From Lysobacter gummosus (GTDB taxonomy: Bacteria; Pseudomonadota; Gammaproteobacteria; Xanthomonadales; Xanthomonadaceae), in assembly GCF_001442805.1 (NCBI RefSeq), contig NZ_CP011131.1:2480001-2544000 (forward strand): a stretch of DNA of 64,000 bases. Reading direction: 5' to 3'. The translations under genes and the position numbers were made by a program. The notes beneath the pieces were generated by a model. It saw only the letters and a program-made list of their open reading frames with translations, was not told the DNA's origin and ran no database searches. Below are positions 8,014 through 15,709 of this stretch, in pieces. How positions within the stretch are numbered: position 1 is the first letter of the stretch; every line of letters begins with the position of its first letter.

Positions 8014-8422
8014 GGCGGGCTCCGGAATGGATGGAAAAATCCGGGTCGGACACCGCGGGCGCGGCGGCGCAAGGCGACTGCGCCCTGGCGACTTCGTTGC
8101 GGGCCCGGCGCGCGGCTTCCAGGAAATCGTCGTAACCATTGAAGAACCGCTGCCAGGCCGCCGCCAGCGCCGCGCCTTGTTCGTTTGCGAAACCAGCATG
8201 CAGGGCGGCCAGATCGCGATATCGCAGTTCCAGATCGCGCACCGCGCCGCGCACGAGCAGGCGTTGCTGGCGCAGCGCAGCGGTGTCGCCGGCCAGGGCC
8301 TGCCGCTGCAGGGTTTCGATCACGTACACCGCGCGCGCCAAGGCGGCGCGCGCGTGCTCATGGATGCGCAGCGGATCTTTTACCAGCACATGATGCTTGC
8401 GGTTCACGGCGTGGGCGCTCAT
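8000..8422 (-). CDS. Helical protein of unknown function in the Usp operon
   Basis: A 140-residue, nearly all-helical protein with no recognised domain. Heptad-like alternation is visible in about residues 20-110 (HEHARAALARAVYVIETLQR; LRQQRLLVRGAVRDLELRYRD; LAAAWQRFFNGYDDFLEAAR). The layout loosely resembles phasin-type helical bundles, but this is not enough to name it. Its ATG at 8422 lies 1 bp from the upstream Usp stop (8424), which indicates operon coupling. It is presumably co-induced at low oxygen through the FNR box at 9324. Confidence 0.65.
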   Translation of the reverse strand: MSAHAVNRKHHVLVKDPLRIHEHARAALARAVYVIETLQRQALAGDTAALRQQRLLVRGAVRDLELRYRDLAALHAGFANEQGAALAAAWQRFFNGYDDFLEAARRARNEVARAQSPCAAAPAVSDPDFSIHSGARHASA

Positions 8423-8423
8423 G

Positions 8424-9260
8424 TCAGTGTCCGAAGAAAACAGGCAGGTCGCTGGCGATCAGCAGTTCGCGGGTGACGCCGCCCAGCGCCCACTCGCGCA
8501 GGCGCGAATGCCCGTAGCCGCCGGCGATCAGAAGATCGGCGCGGGACTCGCGGGTGTACTGCAGCAAGGCCGTGGCCACGGTCTGTCCCAGCGTCGGGCG
8601 CTCGATCCGATGACTTTCGATCCCATGCCGCGCCAAGTGGCGCACCAGCCGTTCGGCCGAGATATCGTTTTCTTCTGACGCATCGGTCTGAATCGTCAGC
8701 ACGTCCACGCGCTCGGCGCCCTTCATCAGCGGCAATGCGTCGTGAACCGCGCGAGAGGCTTCGCGGGTGGGGCGCCAGGCGATCACGATCCGGCGCGGCA
8801 CCGGGTCCACCGCGCAACGCGGCGGAATCACCAGCACCGGGCGCCCGGATTCGAGCAGCAAGGACACGAAGTACGCATGCGGCACGACCGATTCCACCGT
8901 GTCGCCCGCCGCGCCGGCGACGATGACCAGATCGGCGTCGTAGGCTTGCCGGGCGGCCATGGACGAGGCTTGCGCATACAGGGCTTCGACTATTCTCACC
9001 TCCGTCGATATCGGTTCCGCGCTCAGCCGCGTCTTGAGGGCGGCCAGATTCTTCCTGCCCCGTTCGCGCAGCGTGTCGTGGACTTCGGCGGTGACCGTGT
9101 CCGGCATCATTCCCCACGGATGCGCCAGCGGCATCGGCAGGTCGATCATTTCCAGGACCGACAAATGTGAGCCATGCCGGGTCGCCAATCCCACCGCCAC
9201 GATCAACGCGTCCGTGTCGCCGTCGCTACCGGTCATGGGGATCATCAGGTCTTTGTACAT
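8424..9260 (-). CDS. Tandem-domain universal stress protein
   Basis: A 278-residue protein with two Usp folds. The first (residues 1-150) starts YKDLMIPMTGSDGDTDALIVA and ends with the degenerate nucleotide loop GAAGDTVESVVPHAYFVSLL. The second (155-278) starts RRIVIAWRPTREASRAVHDA and keeps the G-x2-G-x9-G-type ATP-binding loop (GGYGHSRLREWALGGVTREL). Tandem Usp proteins in Pseudomonas and Burkholderia are Anr-controlled survival factors in anaerobic stationary phase. Here an FNR box lies 64 bp upstream of the start. It heads a three-gene operon with two small unknown proteins. Confidence 0.9.
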   Translation of the reverse strand: MYKDLMIPMTGSDGDTDALIVAVGLATRHGSHLSVLEMIDLPMPLAHPWGMMPDTVTAEVHDTLRERGRKNLAALKTRLSAEPISTEVRIVEALYAQASSMAARQAYDADLVIVAGAAGDTVESVVPHAYFVSLLLESGRPVLVIPPRCAVDPVPRRIVIAWRPTREASRAVHDALPLMKGAERVDVLTIQTDASEENDISAERLVRHLARHGIESHRIERPTLGQTVATALLQYTRESRADLLIAGGYGHSRLREWALGGVTRELLIASDLPVFFGH

Positions 9261-9323
9261 GTGCGTTCTCCACGGCCTGGATCGGCCTGTACGCCCATTT
9301 CACGCCGGCCCGGCGTTTCGGTA

Positions 9324-9337
9324 TTGATCTGAGTCAA
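9324..9337 (-). promoter_or_regulatory. FNR/Anr-type box for the tandem Usp operon
   Basis: TTGAT-CTGA-GTCAA, one mismatch from consensus. Centre 9330.5 predicts a minus-strand TSS near 9289 and a leader of about 29 nt before the Usp gene. Confidence 0.8.
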
Positions 9338-9381
9338 CGCGGCGGGCCGGCGGGGGCGGCGCGGTTGGACCGGCCGGGGAA

Positions 9382-9395
9382 TTGATCTGGATCAA
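9382..9395 (+). promoter_or_regulatory. Perfect FNR/Anr box for the BON-cyd operon
   Basis: TTGAT-CTGG-ATCAA is an exact consensus match. Centre 9388.5 predicts a plus-strand TSS near 9430, 21 bp before the BON gene. With the box at 9324 it makes a back-to-back divergent promoter pair. Confidence 0.88.
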
Positions 9396-9450
9396 GTCCC
9401 GCCGGATCGACCCTGGGCGTAATGGCTTCGGATTTCCACCGGAGTCGTCC

Positions 9451-10101
9451 ATGAACAGCGAACGCTTGCGCAAATACGTACTGGAAGAACTGGCTTTCGA
9501 TCCGCGCGTGGACGCATCGGGCATCGGCGTGACGGTCGATGAGCGCATCGTCAAACTGACCGGCCACGTGCACAGCCTCGCGGACAAGATCGCCGTGGCC
9601 GAGGCGGTGGAGCGGGTCAAGGGCGTGCGCGGCGTGGTGCTCGATGTCGAAGTGCGTTGCCCGCCGGATTCGCACGTATCCGACGAAGTGCTGGTCAAGC
9701 GCGCTACCGACGTCCTGGCTTGGGATACCTCGTTGCCCAAGGGCGCCGTCAAGGTCACCGTCGATCAGGGATGCCTGACCCTGACCGGGACGGTCGACTG
9801 GCAGTTCCAGCGCAGCGAGATCGAGAACGACCTGCGCTGCCTGGCGGGCGTGATCGATATCGCGAACAAGATCGAGATCCGCAGCATCTCGTGCAAGCAG
9901 GATGTGAAACGCTCGATCAGGGACGCGATGCATCGCCGCGCCGATGTGCAGGCCTCGAATATTCAAGTCGATGTGGACGCTAGCGGGAAGGTCGTCCTGA
10001 AGGGGAAAGTCGGCGACTGGCAGGCGCGTAACGCGGTCGAAGACGCGGCATGGCTGATCGCGGGCGTCAGGAATGTAGACAACCGCGTGCGGGTTCGGTG
10101 A
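9451..10101 (+). CDS. Triple BON-domain protein
   Basis: A 216-residue protein made of three BON domains at about residues 3-70, 77-145 and 149-216. Each has the G-V-VxLxGxV core: IGVTVDERIVKLTGHV, VKVTVDQGCLTLTGTV, IQVDVDASGKVVLKGKV. BON domains bind phospholipid or other surfaces; OsmY is the periplasmic archetype. No signal peptide is visible here, so a cytosolic location is likely. GGAG at 9440-9443 supports ATG 9451. It is the first gene of the cytochrome bd operon: its stop overlaps the GTG of cydP. An exact FNR box lies about 50 bp upstream. Its role with cytochrome bd is not known. Confidence 0.85.
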   Translation: MNSERLRKYVLEELAFDPRVDASGIGVTVDERIVKLTGHVHSLADKIAVAEAVERVKGVRGVVLDVEVRCPPDSHVSDEVLVKRATDVLAWDTSLPKGAVKVTVDQGCLTLTGTVDWQFQRSEIENDLRCLAGVIDIANKIEIRSISCKQDVKRSIRDAMHRRADVQASNIQVDVDASGKVVLKGKVGDWQARNAVEDAAWLIAGVRNVDNRVRVR

Positions 10102-10310
10102 AAGCGCCGATCGCGCCGAATGAACTGCGGGCCAGGGCCGATGCCAAGCCACCGGTCCGGTCCAGGCGTCCACTGGCGCGGCGCATCGCCGTGGCCGTGG
10201 CGATGAAGTTGGCCCTGTTGGCCGTGCTCTATCTGTTGTTCTTCTCGCCGTCGCACCGTCCGCGCATCGACGATGCGGCGGTGGATGAGCATCTGTTGCC
10301 TACAAGGTGA
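10098..10310 (+). CDS. cydP: CydP, putative small subunit of cytochrome bd
   Basis: A 70-residue protein with one transmembrane helix (about 29-49, IAVAVAMKLALLAVLYLLFF), preceded by an Arg-rich stretch (RSRRPLARR) and followed by SPSHRPRIDD. This is the pattern of CydP, a small protein encoded just ahead of cydAB in many beta- and gammaproteobacteria and thought to join the oxidase complex. The start is GTG 10098, which overlaps the BON stop (GTGA). The stop lies 5 bp before the cydA ATG. Short length and alternative start make this gene easy to miss. Confidence 0.75.
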   Translation: MKAPIAPNELRARADAKPPVRSRRPLARRIAVAVAMKLALLAVLYLLFFSPSHRPRIDDAAVDEHLLPTR

Positions 10311-10315
10311 ATGCC

Positions 10316-11899
10316 ATGCCGGATCTCCATGTCGTCGATCTGTCCCGATTGCAGTTCGCGCTGACCGCGCTGTACCACTTCCTGTTCGTTCCGCTGACCA
10401 TTGGGCTGGCCTTGATCCTGGCGATCATGGAGAGCGTGTATGTGATGACGAACCGGGTGATCTGGAAGCAGATGACGCGCTTTTGGGGCGTGTTGTTCGG
10501 CATCAACTTCGCCATGGGGGTGGCGACCGGCATCACCATGGAGTTCCAGTTCGGAACCAACTGGGCGTACTACTCCCACTATGTCGGCGACATCTTCGGT
10601 GCGCCGCTGGCCATCGAAGGCCTGATGGCGTTCTTCCTGGAAAGCACCTTCGTCGGCCTGTTCTTCTTCGGCTGGGATCGGCTGAGCAAGCTCCAGCACC
10701 TGATGGTGACCTGGTTGACCGCACTGGGCGCCAATCTGTCCGCGCTGTGGATATTGATCGCCAACGGCTGGATGCAGAACCCGGTCGGCGCGGAATTCAA
10801 TTTCCAGACCATGCGCATGGAAGTCACCGACTTCGCCGCGGTGGTGTTCAATCCCGTCGCGCAGGCGAAATTCGTGCATACCGTCAGCGCCGGCTATGTC
10901 ACCGGGGCCATGTTCGTCCTGTCCATCAGCGCCTGGTATCTGCTGCGCGGGCGGAATATCGAAATCGCACGACGCTCCATGGTGGTGGCGGCGAGCTTCG
11001 GCCTGGCATCGGCCTTGTCGGTGGCGGTGCTGGGCGATGAGAGCGGCTACACCGCCTCGGAGAACCAGCAGATGAAAGTCGCCGCGATCGAGGCCGAATG
11101 GCGGACTCATCCCGCGCCGGCTTCGTTCACCCTGTTCGGATTGCCGGATATGCAGCGGCGCGAAACCAAGTATGCGGTGCATGTCCCCTGGGCGCTGGGC
11201 ATGATCGCCACGCGCTCGCTGGACAAGGAAGTGCCGGGAATTCATGAGCTGGTCGAGGACAATCGCCAGCGCATCCGCCGCGGGATCGCCGCTTACGCCG
11301 CCTTGCGCGAGCTGCGCGCGGACCGCGCCGACCCGGGCAAGCTCGCGGCGTTCCTTGCGTTGCGCAAGGATCTCGGGTTCGGCCTGCTGACCTTGCGCTA
11401 CGTAGCCGACCCGGCTTTGGCCGATGAAGCCGTCATCGACCGCGCGGCCTGGAGCACGGTGCCGAACGTGCCGGTGCTGTTCTGGTCGTTCCGCATCATG
11501 GTGGCGCTGGGCTGCTTTTTCATAGCGCTGTTCGGATGGGCGTTCTATCTGGCCACGCGCGGCCGGTTGCAGCGGCCGCTGTTCCTGCGCGTGGCGCTGT
11601 GGAGCCTGCCGTTGCCGTGGGTGGCGGCCGAGCTGGGCTGGATCGTCGCCGAATACGGCCGCCAGCCCTGGGCGATCGACGGTGTTCTGCCGACCTTCCT
11701 CGGCGTGTCGTCTACCAATTCCACGCAAGTGATCGCCAGCCTCATCGGCTTCGTCGTGCTCTATACCGGCTTGGCCGTGGTCGATGTGATGCTGATGCTG
11801 CGCGCGATCCGCTCCGGGCCCGACCAGCTCAAATTCTGGCCGGCATCGCGCCGCGACCATGCCGCCGCCGACATTCAATCCGCGAGGACCGAGCGATGA
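10316..11899 (+). CDS. cydA: Cytochrome bd ubiquinol oxidase subunit I
   Basis: The heme-bearing subunit of the high-affinity quinol oxidase that reduces oxygen to water and works at low oxygen. The 527 residues match the long Q-loop class (E. coli CydA is 522). Heme ligands are visible as His21 (ALYHFLF, b595), His188 (KFVHTVSAGY, b558) and the Met in FWSFRIMVALG (b558). The Q-loop keeps KVAAIEAEW, and GRQPW follows near helix VIII. ATG 10316 is preferred over GTG 10307 because AAGGTGA lies at a workable distance. CydA overlaps cydB by 4 bp. Confidence 0.96.
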   Translation: MPDLHVVDLSRLQFALTALYHFLFVPLTIGLALILAIMESVYVMTNRVIWKQMTRFWGVLFGINFAMGVATGITMEFQFGTNWAYYSHYVGDIFGAPLAIEGLMAFFLESTFVGLFFFGWDRLSKLQHLMVTWLTALGANLSALWILIANGWMQNPVGAEFNFQTMRMEVTDFAAVVFNPVAQAKFVHTVSAGYVTGAMFVLSISAWYLLRGRNIEIARRSMVVAASFGLASALSVAVLGDESGYTASENQQMKVAAIEAEWRTHPAPASFTLFGLPDMQRRETKYAVHVPWALGMIATRSLDKEVPGIHELVEDNRQRIRRGIAAYAALRELRADRADPGKLAAFLALRKDLGFGLLTLRYVADPALADEAVIDRAAWSTVPNVPVLFWSFRIMVALGCFFIALFGWAFYLATRGRLQRPLFLRVALWSLPLPWVAAELGWIVAEYGRQPWAIDGVLPTFLGVSSTNSTQVIASLIGFVVLYTGLAVVDVMLMLRAIRSGPDQLKFWPASRRDHAAADIQSARTER

Positions 11900-13029
11900 T
11901 CGACTATTCCTTGCTGCGCATGATCTGGTGGGTTCTGCTGGGCGTGTTGCTGATCGGTTTCGCGGTGACGGACGGATACGATCTGGGCCTGGGCGCGATC
12001 TTGCGCCTGATCGGGCGCGACGACGTCGAACGGCGCATGGCGCTGGAATCCATCGAACCTAACTGGGAAGGCAACCAGGTCTGGTTCGTCCTCGGCGGCG
12101 GTGCCGTGTTCGCGGCCTGGCCGTTGTTGTACGCCGCGTCGTTTTCCTCGTTCTACTTCGCCATGTTGTTGTTGCTGGTGGCGTTGATCCTGCGCCCGGT
12201 TGGCTTCGCCTTCCGCAACCGATTGCCGCATGCGCGCTGGCGCGGCGCCTGGGATTGGGCGCTGACCATCGCCGGCGCGGTGCCGTCGCTGGTGTTCGGC
12301 GTGGCCTTCGGCAATTTGCTGCTGGGCGTGCCGTTCCACTTCACCGAGGATTTGCTGCCGGTCTACGACGGCAGCTTCATCGGCCTGTTCCGGCCGTTCG
12401 CCTTGTTGGCCGGCGTGGTGAGCCTGGCGATGCTGGTGATGCACGGCGCCTGTTTCGCCGCCATGCGCGTGGAAGATCCGGTGGGGCTGCGGGCCAGGCG
12501 AATCGCGCGCATCGCCGCGGTGGTCGCCGCGGCGGGCTTTGTCGCGGCCGGCGTATGGTTGCGTTATCTGCCGGCACCGGCGATCGTCGGCGCCCTGCAT
12601 GCCGATTCGCCCTCCGATCCGCTGACAAAACACGTCGTGTTGATCGACGGCGGCTGGTTCGCCAACTACGCGCTCAACCCGTGGATGACCGCGGTTCCGC
12701 TGCTTACGGTGCTCTTGCTCATCGCGGTGGTGTTGATTCGAACACGCTGGCTCGCCTTCCTGGCGAGCGGAAGCGCGGTGGCCGGGATCATCCTGACCGC
12801 CGGCCTGGCGATGTTTCCGTTCCTGATGCCGTCCTCCACCGATCCGGTCCACGGCCTGACGATCTGGGACGCCTCTTCGAGCAAGAGCACCCTGGGCATC
12901 ATGCTGGTCGCCGCGACGATCTTCCTGCCGCTGATCCTGGCCTATACGAGCTGGGCGTTCCGGGTCATGCGCGGCACGGTGACGCGCGCTCATGTGGAAT
13001 CGCAAGACGACGCCGGAGGAAGCTACTGA
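11896..13029 (+). CDS. cydB: Cytochrome bd ubiquinol oxidase subunit II
   Basis: A 377-residue subunit II, near the usual 379. The N-terminus LLRMIWWVLLGVLLIGFAVTDGYDLGLG and the ALESIEPNWEGNQVWFVLGGGAVFAAWP segment are diagnostic, including Asp/Glu residues that form the proton path and stabilise the hemes. Eight to nine membrane helices are evident. ATGA overlap with cydA and a 1-bp overlap with cydX show a tight operon. Confidence 0.96.
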   Translation: MIDYSLLRMIWWVLLGVLLIGFAVTDGYDLGLGAILRLIGRDDVERRMALESIEPNWEGNQVWFVLGGGAVFAAWPLLYAASFSSFYFAMLLLLVALILRPVGFAFRNRLPHARWRGAWDWALTIAGAVPSLVFGVAFGNLLLGVPFHFTEDLLPVYDGSFIGLFRPFALLAGVVSLAMLVMHGACFAAMRVEDPVGLRARRIARIAAVVAAAGFVAAGVWLRYLPAPAIVGALHADSPSDPLTKHVVLIDGGWFANYALNPWMTAVPLLTVLLLIAVVLIRTRWLAFLASGSAVAGIILTAGLAMFPFLMPSSTDPVHGLTIWDASSSKSTLGIMLVAATIFLPLILAYTSWAFRVMRGTVTRAHVESQDDAGGSY

Positions 13030-13154
13030 TGTGGTACTTCGCTTGGATACTGGGCCTGGCCCTGGCCTGCAGCTTCGGCGTTCTCAACGCCATGTGGTAC
13101 GAGTTGCGCAGCGATGAGGAGCGCGATCGGCGCGAAGTGCTGGAGGACGAGTGA
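13029..13154 (+). CDS. cydX: CydX small subunit of cytochrome bd
   Basis: A 41-residue single-helix protein starting MWYFAWILG, the CydX/CbdX signature, followed by LACSFGVLNAMWYE and an acidic-basic tail. CydX is needed for assembly and heme stability of cytochrome bd in E. coli. The start ATG shares one base with the cydB stop (TGATG). Confidence 0.93.
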   Translation: MWYFAWILGLALACSFGVLNAMWYELRSDEERDRREVLEDE

Positions 13155-13408
13155 TGGCCCGTGCCCTGTCGCTGCTGCTGGCCTGCGGCCTCGCATTGGG
13201 CCTGCTGTTCCTGCCGGCGATGCGCGGCGGCGAGATGACCGCGGCCGGGCATGGCTTGCTCAGCCCGTTGCTGCTGTCGATCTGCGCCGGTTTCGTCCAC
13301 GGCGTGGGCTATCGGCCCGTGCGCCCGTGGCTGCGCGCGCTGCTGCATCCAGCGCTGCTTTGGCCGCTGATGCTGGGGCTGGCTTTGGCGTGGGCGCGCA
13401 GCTTCTAG
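13154..13408 (+). CDS. ybgE: Cyd operon YbgE-family protein
   Basis: An 84-residue membrane protein with about three hydrophobic segments. The GFVHGVGYRP motif in the middle is typical of the YbgE family that ends cyd operons. Its biochemical role is unknown. The ATG shares a base with the cydX stop. This is the last gene of the BON-cydPABX-ybgE operon. Confidence 0.78.
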   Translation: MARALSLLLACGLALGLLFLPAMRGGEMTAAGHGLLSPLLLSICAGFVHGVGYRPVRPWLRALLHPALLWPLMLGLALAWARSF

Positions 13409-13418
13409 ACGCACCGGA

Positions 13419-13432
13419 TTGATCTCGATCAA
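13419..13432 (+). promoter_or_regulatory. Perfect FNR/Anr box upstream of the single-domain Usp gene
   Basis: TTGAT-CTCG-ATCAA is an exact consensus match, 10 bp after the ybgE stop. Centre 13425.5 predicts a TSS near 13467 and a leader of about 32 nt, giving this Usp gene its own low-oxygen promoter. Confidence 0.87.
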
Positions 13433-13498
13433 CTCCGCCGCGGCCGATCCGCGCGAGACTGCCGGTGCACAGACGCGTTCGCGTCGAGGAGAAGAGCA

Positions 13499-13921
13499 AT
13501 GCGTATCGTGATCGCGATCGACGGCAGCGAAGCAGCATTACGCGCCGTTCGCCACGCCATCAAACTGGCCGGCGACATGAAGGAGCCCCCCGAGTTGCAT
13601 CTGCTGTATGCCGACGAACCGCTCATGCGCAGCGTCGCGCTCAGCCTCGGACTGGAAGGCGCGGCCCGCTATCACGCCGAGAACGGCGACGCGTCGATGC
13701 GCAAGGCCAGGGCGATGCTCAAGCGAGCCAAGACCGATTACGAGGAACACCTGTCGGTGGGAGACCCCGCGGCTACCATCCTCAAGTTCGCCAAATCCAA
13801 CCGCTGCGATCTGATCGTCATGGGCTCGCACGGGCGTTCGGCGCTGAAGAACCTGCTGTTGGGTTCGGTTACCGCGAAGGTCATTTGCAACTGCACGGTC
13901 CCGCTCACTGTGGTGCGCTGA
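13499..13921 (+). CDS. Single-domain universal stress protein (UspA family)
   Basis: A 140-residue Usp. It begins MRIVIAIDGSEAALRAVRHA and has the nucleotide-binding loop G-S-H-G-R-S-x5-LGSVTAKV (residues 112-126), so ATP binding is likely. A GAGGAGA ribosome site lies at 13484-13490. A perfect FNR box upstream links it to the low-oxygen set. The last 10 codons, including the stop, are duplicated in tandem immediately downstream; the second copy is non-coding. Confidence 0.92.
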   Translation: MRIVIAIDGSEAALRAVRHAIKLAGDMKEPPELHLLYADEPLMRSVALSLGLEGAARYHAENGDASMRKARAMLKRAKTDYEEHLSVGDPAATILKFAKSNRCDLIVMGSHGRSALKNLLLGSVTAKVICNCTVPLTVVR

Positions 13922-13967
13922 TGATTTGACTGCACGGTCCCGCTCACTGTGGTGCGCTGATGATTTG
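13890..13967 (+). repeat. 39-bp exact tandem duplication at the 3' end of usp
   Basis: Copies 13890-13928 and 13929-13967 are identical (each begins ACTGCACGGTCCCGCTCACT). The first copy carries the last codons and the stop of the Usp gene. The second lies after the stop. Confidence 0.95.
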
Positions 13968-14045
13968 TTCGTGGAGTCTCGTGGCTCCCGCATTGGCCCT
14001 CGATCGCCCGAGTTTCAATGAGTTGCCTTGAGCGTGATGGGACAC

Positions 14046-14085
14046 AAAAAAGGCCGGAACCCTTGTTGAAAGGAGTCCCGGCCTT
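14046..14085 (-). terminator. ssrA intrinsic terminator
   Basis: On the minus strand an AAGGCCGG / CCGGCCTT stem (14085-14078 and 14057-14050) with a loop of about 20 nt runs into TTTTT, 19 bp beyond the tmRNA 3' end. Confidence 0.8.
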
Positions 14086-14103
14086 GTCTGGTCTTGCTTG
14101 AAT

Positions 14104-14457
14104 TGGTGGAGGTGGGCGGAATCGAACCGCCGTCCGAAGGCACTCCATCCCCGGCACTACATGCTTAGCGCTCCGTTAGATCTCGCCCCCGAACAGCACG
14201 GCGCGCAAAGCGCATCCGAGGACCAGCCTGTTATGTGTTGATCAGGTGCTGACAGGCAGCCACTCCCGACGATTCCGTGATAATGACTCTACGCTGCGAG
14301 CACGGACACAAGCAGTTTCGAGGCTTACGCCTTAAGCGGCGAGAGCGTAGTTGTCGTCGTTGGCAACTAAAAGTTTGCAGCTGGATTTACGAGGAAAGCT
14401 ACCCCCTCGGCATGCACCAGGCGATTTCGCGACCCCCGTCGAAGCCAGTGCACCCCC
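14104..14457 (-). ncRNA. ssrA: tmRNA (transfer-messenger RNA)
   Basis: A 354-nt tmRNA that with SmpB rescues stalled ribosomes. The 5' end GGGGGTG pairs with CACCTCC near the 3' end, followed by A and an encoded CCA, to make the alanine acceptor stem. The tRNA-like T arm GGTTCGATTCC is visible. The tag frame runs 14364-14332: GCC AAC GAC GAC AAC TAC GCT CTC GCC GCT TAA, giving ANDDNYALAA, close to the E. coli ANDENYALAA tag. The smpB gene lies 4.5 kb away. The 3' end of ssrA is a common integration site, but no integrase is seen here. Confidence 0.97.
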
Positions 14458-14735
14458 GGGGACAGCAATACTCGCTGACCAAGCCAGTATAGGGTCTGCG
14501 CCCGCGTTCACAAGCCTTTCGGCTGAACCTGTATGGCTGGCATTCGATCAGTGCCTGCGCGGCTCGCCCGCAAAAGCGCGAATCGGCGTTGATCGACTCC
14601 AGCCGCCGCGCCGGCCGGGCGCGGCGTACAAGCGTCCGCACATCGCTGTCTGGCGCGCCTCGGACAAATCCCGCGCGCAGCCTTGCCGGCGCGATCGCCG
14701 CGCTACTCAGGCGGTGCGATAACCCCCCGCACGAG

Positions 14736-15107
14736 TCAGTTGCCGTCGAGCAACTCGATCAGGGCCCGGCGCTTCTTGCGCGAGAGCTTGCGCATCAGTC
14801 CCATCAGCCGCAGTTCGTCGGGATCGCTGTATTTGGCCGCGTTTTCGCGCACCGACAACGATTTGCCTTCGATGGTGCCGCGGCCGGTGGCGAGCCATTC
14901 GAAGCTCACGTGCTGCTGCACCGCGATCTGCAGCATGCGCTCCAGTTCGGGCAGGGCCAGGCCCACCAGCCATTTGCGCGCGGTTTCGCGGCTGACGTCG
15001 TAGTAGGCGGAAAGGGCACCGGTGCGGGCCCGGCCTTTGGCGAATCCGGAGAAATCCAAGGCCTGGTGCAATCGGTTGGCGAATTCTTGATGGGGCGCGT
15101 TAGTCAT
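14736..15107 (-). CDS. Phage-repressor-like HTH protein
   Basis: A 123-residue protein. The central region (about residues 28-70: GALSAYYDVSRETARKWLVG followed by ALPELERMLQIAVQQHVSFEWLATGRG) has the layout of XRE/CI-type repressors: a helix-turn-helix, then the 'LxxxAxxLxVSxxWLxTG' pattern. The C-terminus is a basic helix (LMRKLSRKKRRALIELLDGN) rather than a peptidase domain, so it is not a LexA-type cleavable repressor. ATG 15107 was chosen because the sequence upstream has no domain-like character. It is divergent from a second small HTH-like gene, with two palindromes in the spacer. Confidence 0.7.
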   Translation of the reverse strand: MTNAPHQEFANRLHQALDFSGFAKGRARTGALSAYYDVSRETARKWLVGLALPELERMLQIAVQQHVSFEWLATGRGTIEGKSLSVRENAAKYSDPDELRLMGLMRKLSRKKRRALIELLDGN

Positions 15108-15187
15108 AGGTCTCGCCGGAGCATCCTGCAGGGCTGAAACATGGGCGCTCGCTCGTTGCCCCTGGGCCTTGGGCCGGGCTCGGATAG

Positions 15188-15204
15188 CGCAACTCATTGT
15201 TGCG
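15188..15204. promoter_or_regulatory. Inverted repeat, possible operator 1
   Basis: CGCAAC-TCATT-GTTGCG is a perfect 6-bp inverted repeat in the spacer between the divergent HTH genes. Confidence 0.5.
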
Positions 15205-15213
15205 TATCCCCTC

Positions 15214-15235
15214 GTAAAAAGATCACTCTTTTTAC
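15214..15235. promoter_or_regulatory. Inverted repeat, possible operator 2
   Basis: GTAAAAAGA-TCAC-TCTTTTTAC is a perfect 9-bp inverted repeat with a 4-bp spacer. It is AT-rich in a GC-rich genome and lies midway between the divergent HTH genes. Confidence 0.6.
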
Positions 15236-15298
15236 TCGTTGAAAAGAGCAATTTCAGATGGTAGTTTTGCTGGGCATGGATGCCGAAGGAGCAGGGTT

Positions 15299-15709
15299 AT
15301 GGAACGACTCGATCGATTTGATGGCAGTACCCGGGCGGATGGCGGGCGGCGGACGCGGGACCCGCGACAGGCGGCTTCACGGCAGGATCCGCAAACCGTA
15401 AACCGCATCACGATCGCGGACGAATCGCAGGTCGAAAGTGGCGTGGAATCGCGACGACGAGGTGCTAGCGGCGGTCCGGGCGGAGGGCGCAAGCCGGTCA
15501 AGCCGGGCAACCCGATCGAACGCTACATCGCCTGTTTCGCCACCGCGCGCGCCGCCGCCGGGGCGGCCGGGGTCTCGACCGCGATGCTGCGGCGCATGCG
15601 CAGCCGCGGCTTCGTCTCCACGCGTGGGCGCGCCCTGCTGATGGCGCAGGCCTGCGGCTTCAAGGTCAAGCCGGCCGAGTTGCTGGCGCTCACGCCGGGA
15701 GTTTCGTGA
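15299..15709 (+). CDS. Cro-like small DNA-binding protein (putative)
   Basis: A 136-residue protein. The N-terminal 75 residues are Arg/Gly/Asp-rich and probably disordered. The C-terminal 50 residues (NPIERYIACFATARAAAGA, AGVSTAMLRRMRSRGFVSTR, ALLMAQACGFKVKPAELLAL) look like a compact helix-turn-helix of Cro/YdaS type. ATG 15299 has a GAAGGAG ribosome site 8 bp upstream. It is divergent from the repressor-like gene and ends by overlapping the next gene (GTGATG). The divergent arrangement with palindromes resembles a phage CI/Cro switch, which is an inference. Confidence 0.6.
   Translation: MERLDRFDGSTRADGGRRTRDPRQAASRQDPQTVNRITIADESQVESGVESRRRGASGGPGGGRKPVKPGNPIERYIACFATARAAAGAAGVSTAMLRRMRSRGFVSTRGRALLMAQACGFKVKPAELLALTPGVS

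Noticed and set aside
14104..14135. A tRNA gene on the minus strand
   Set aside because: The T-arm and CCA belong to the tRNA-like domain of tmRNA; there is no anticodon arm in the right place.
14277..14492. A small plus-strand protein
   Set aside because: It is antisense to tmRNA and has no family features.
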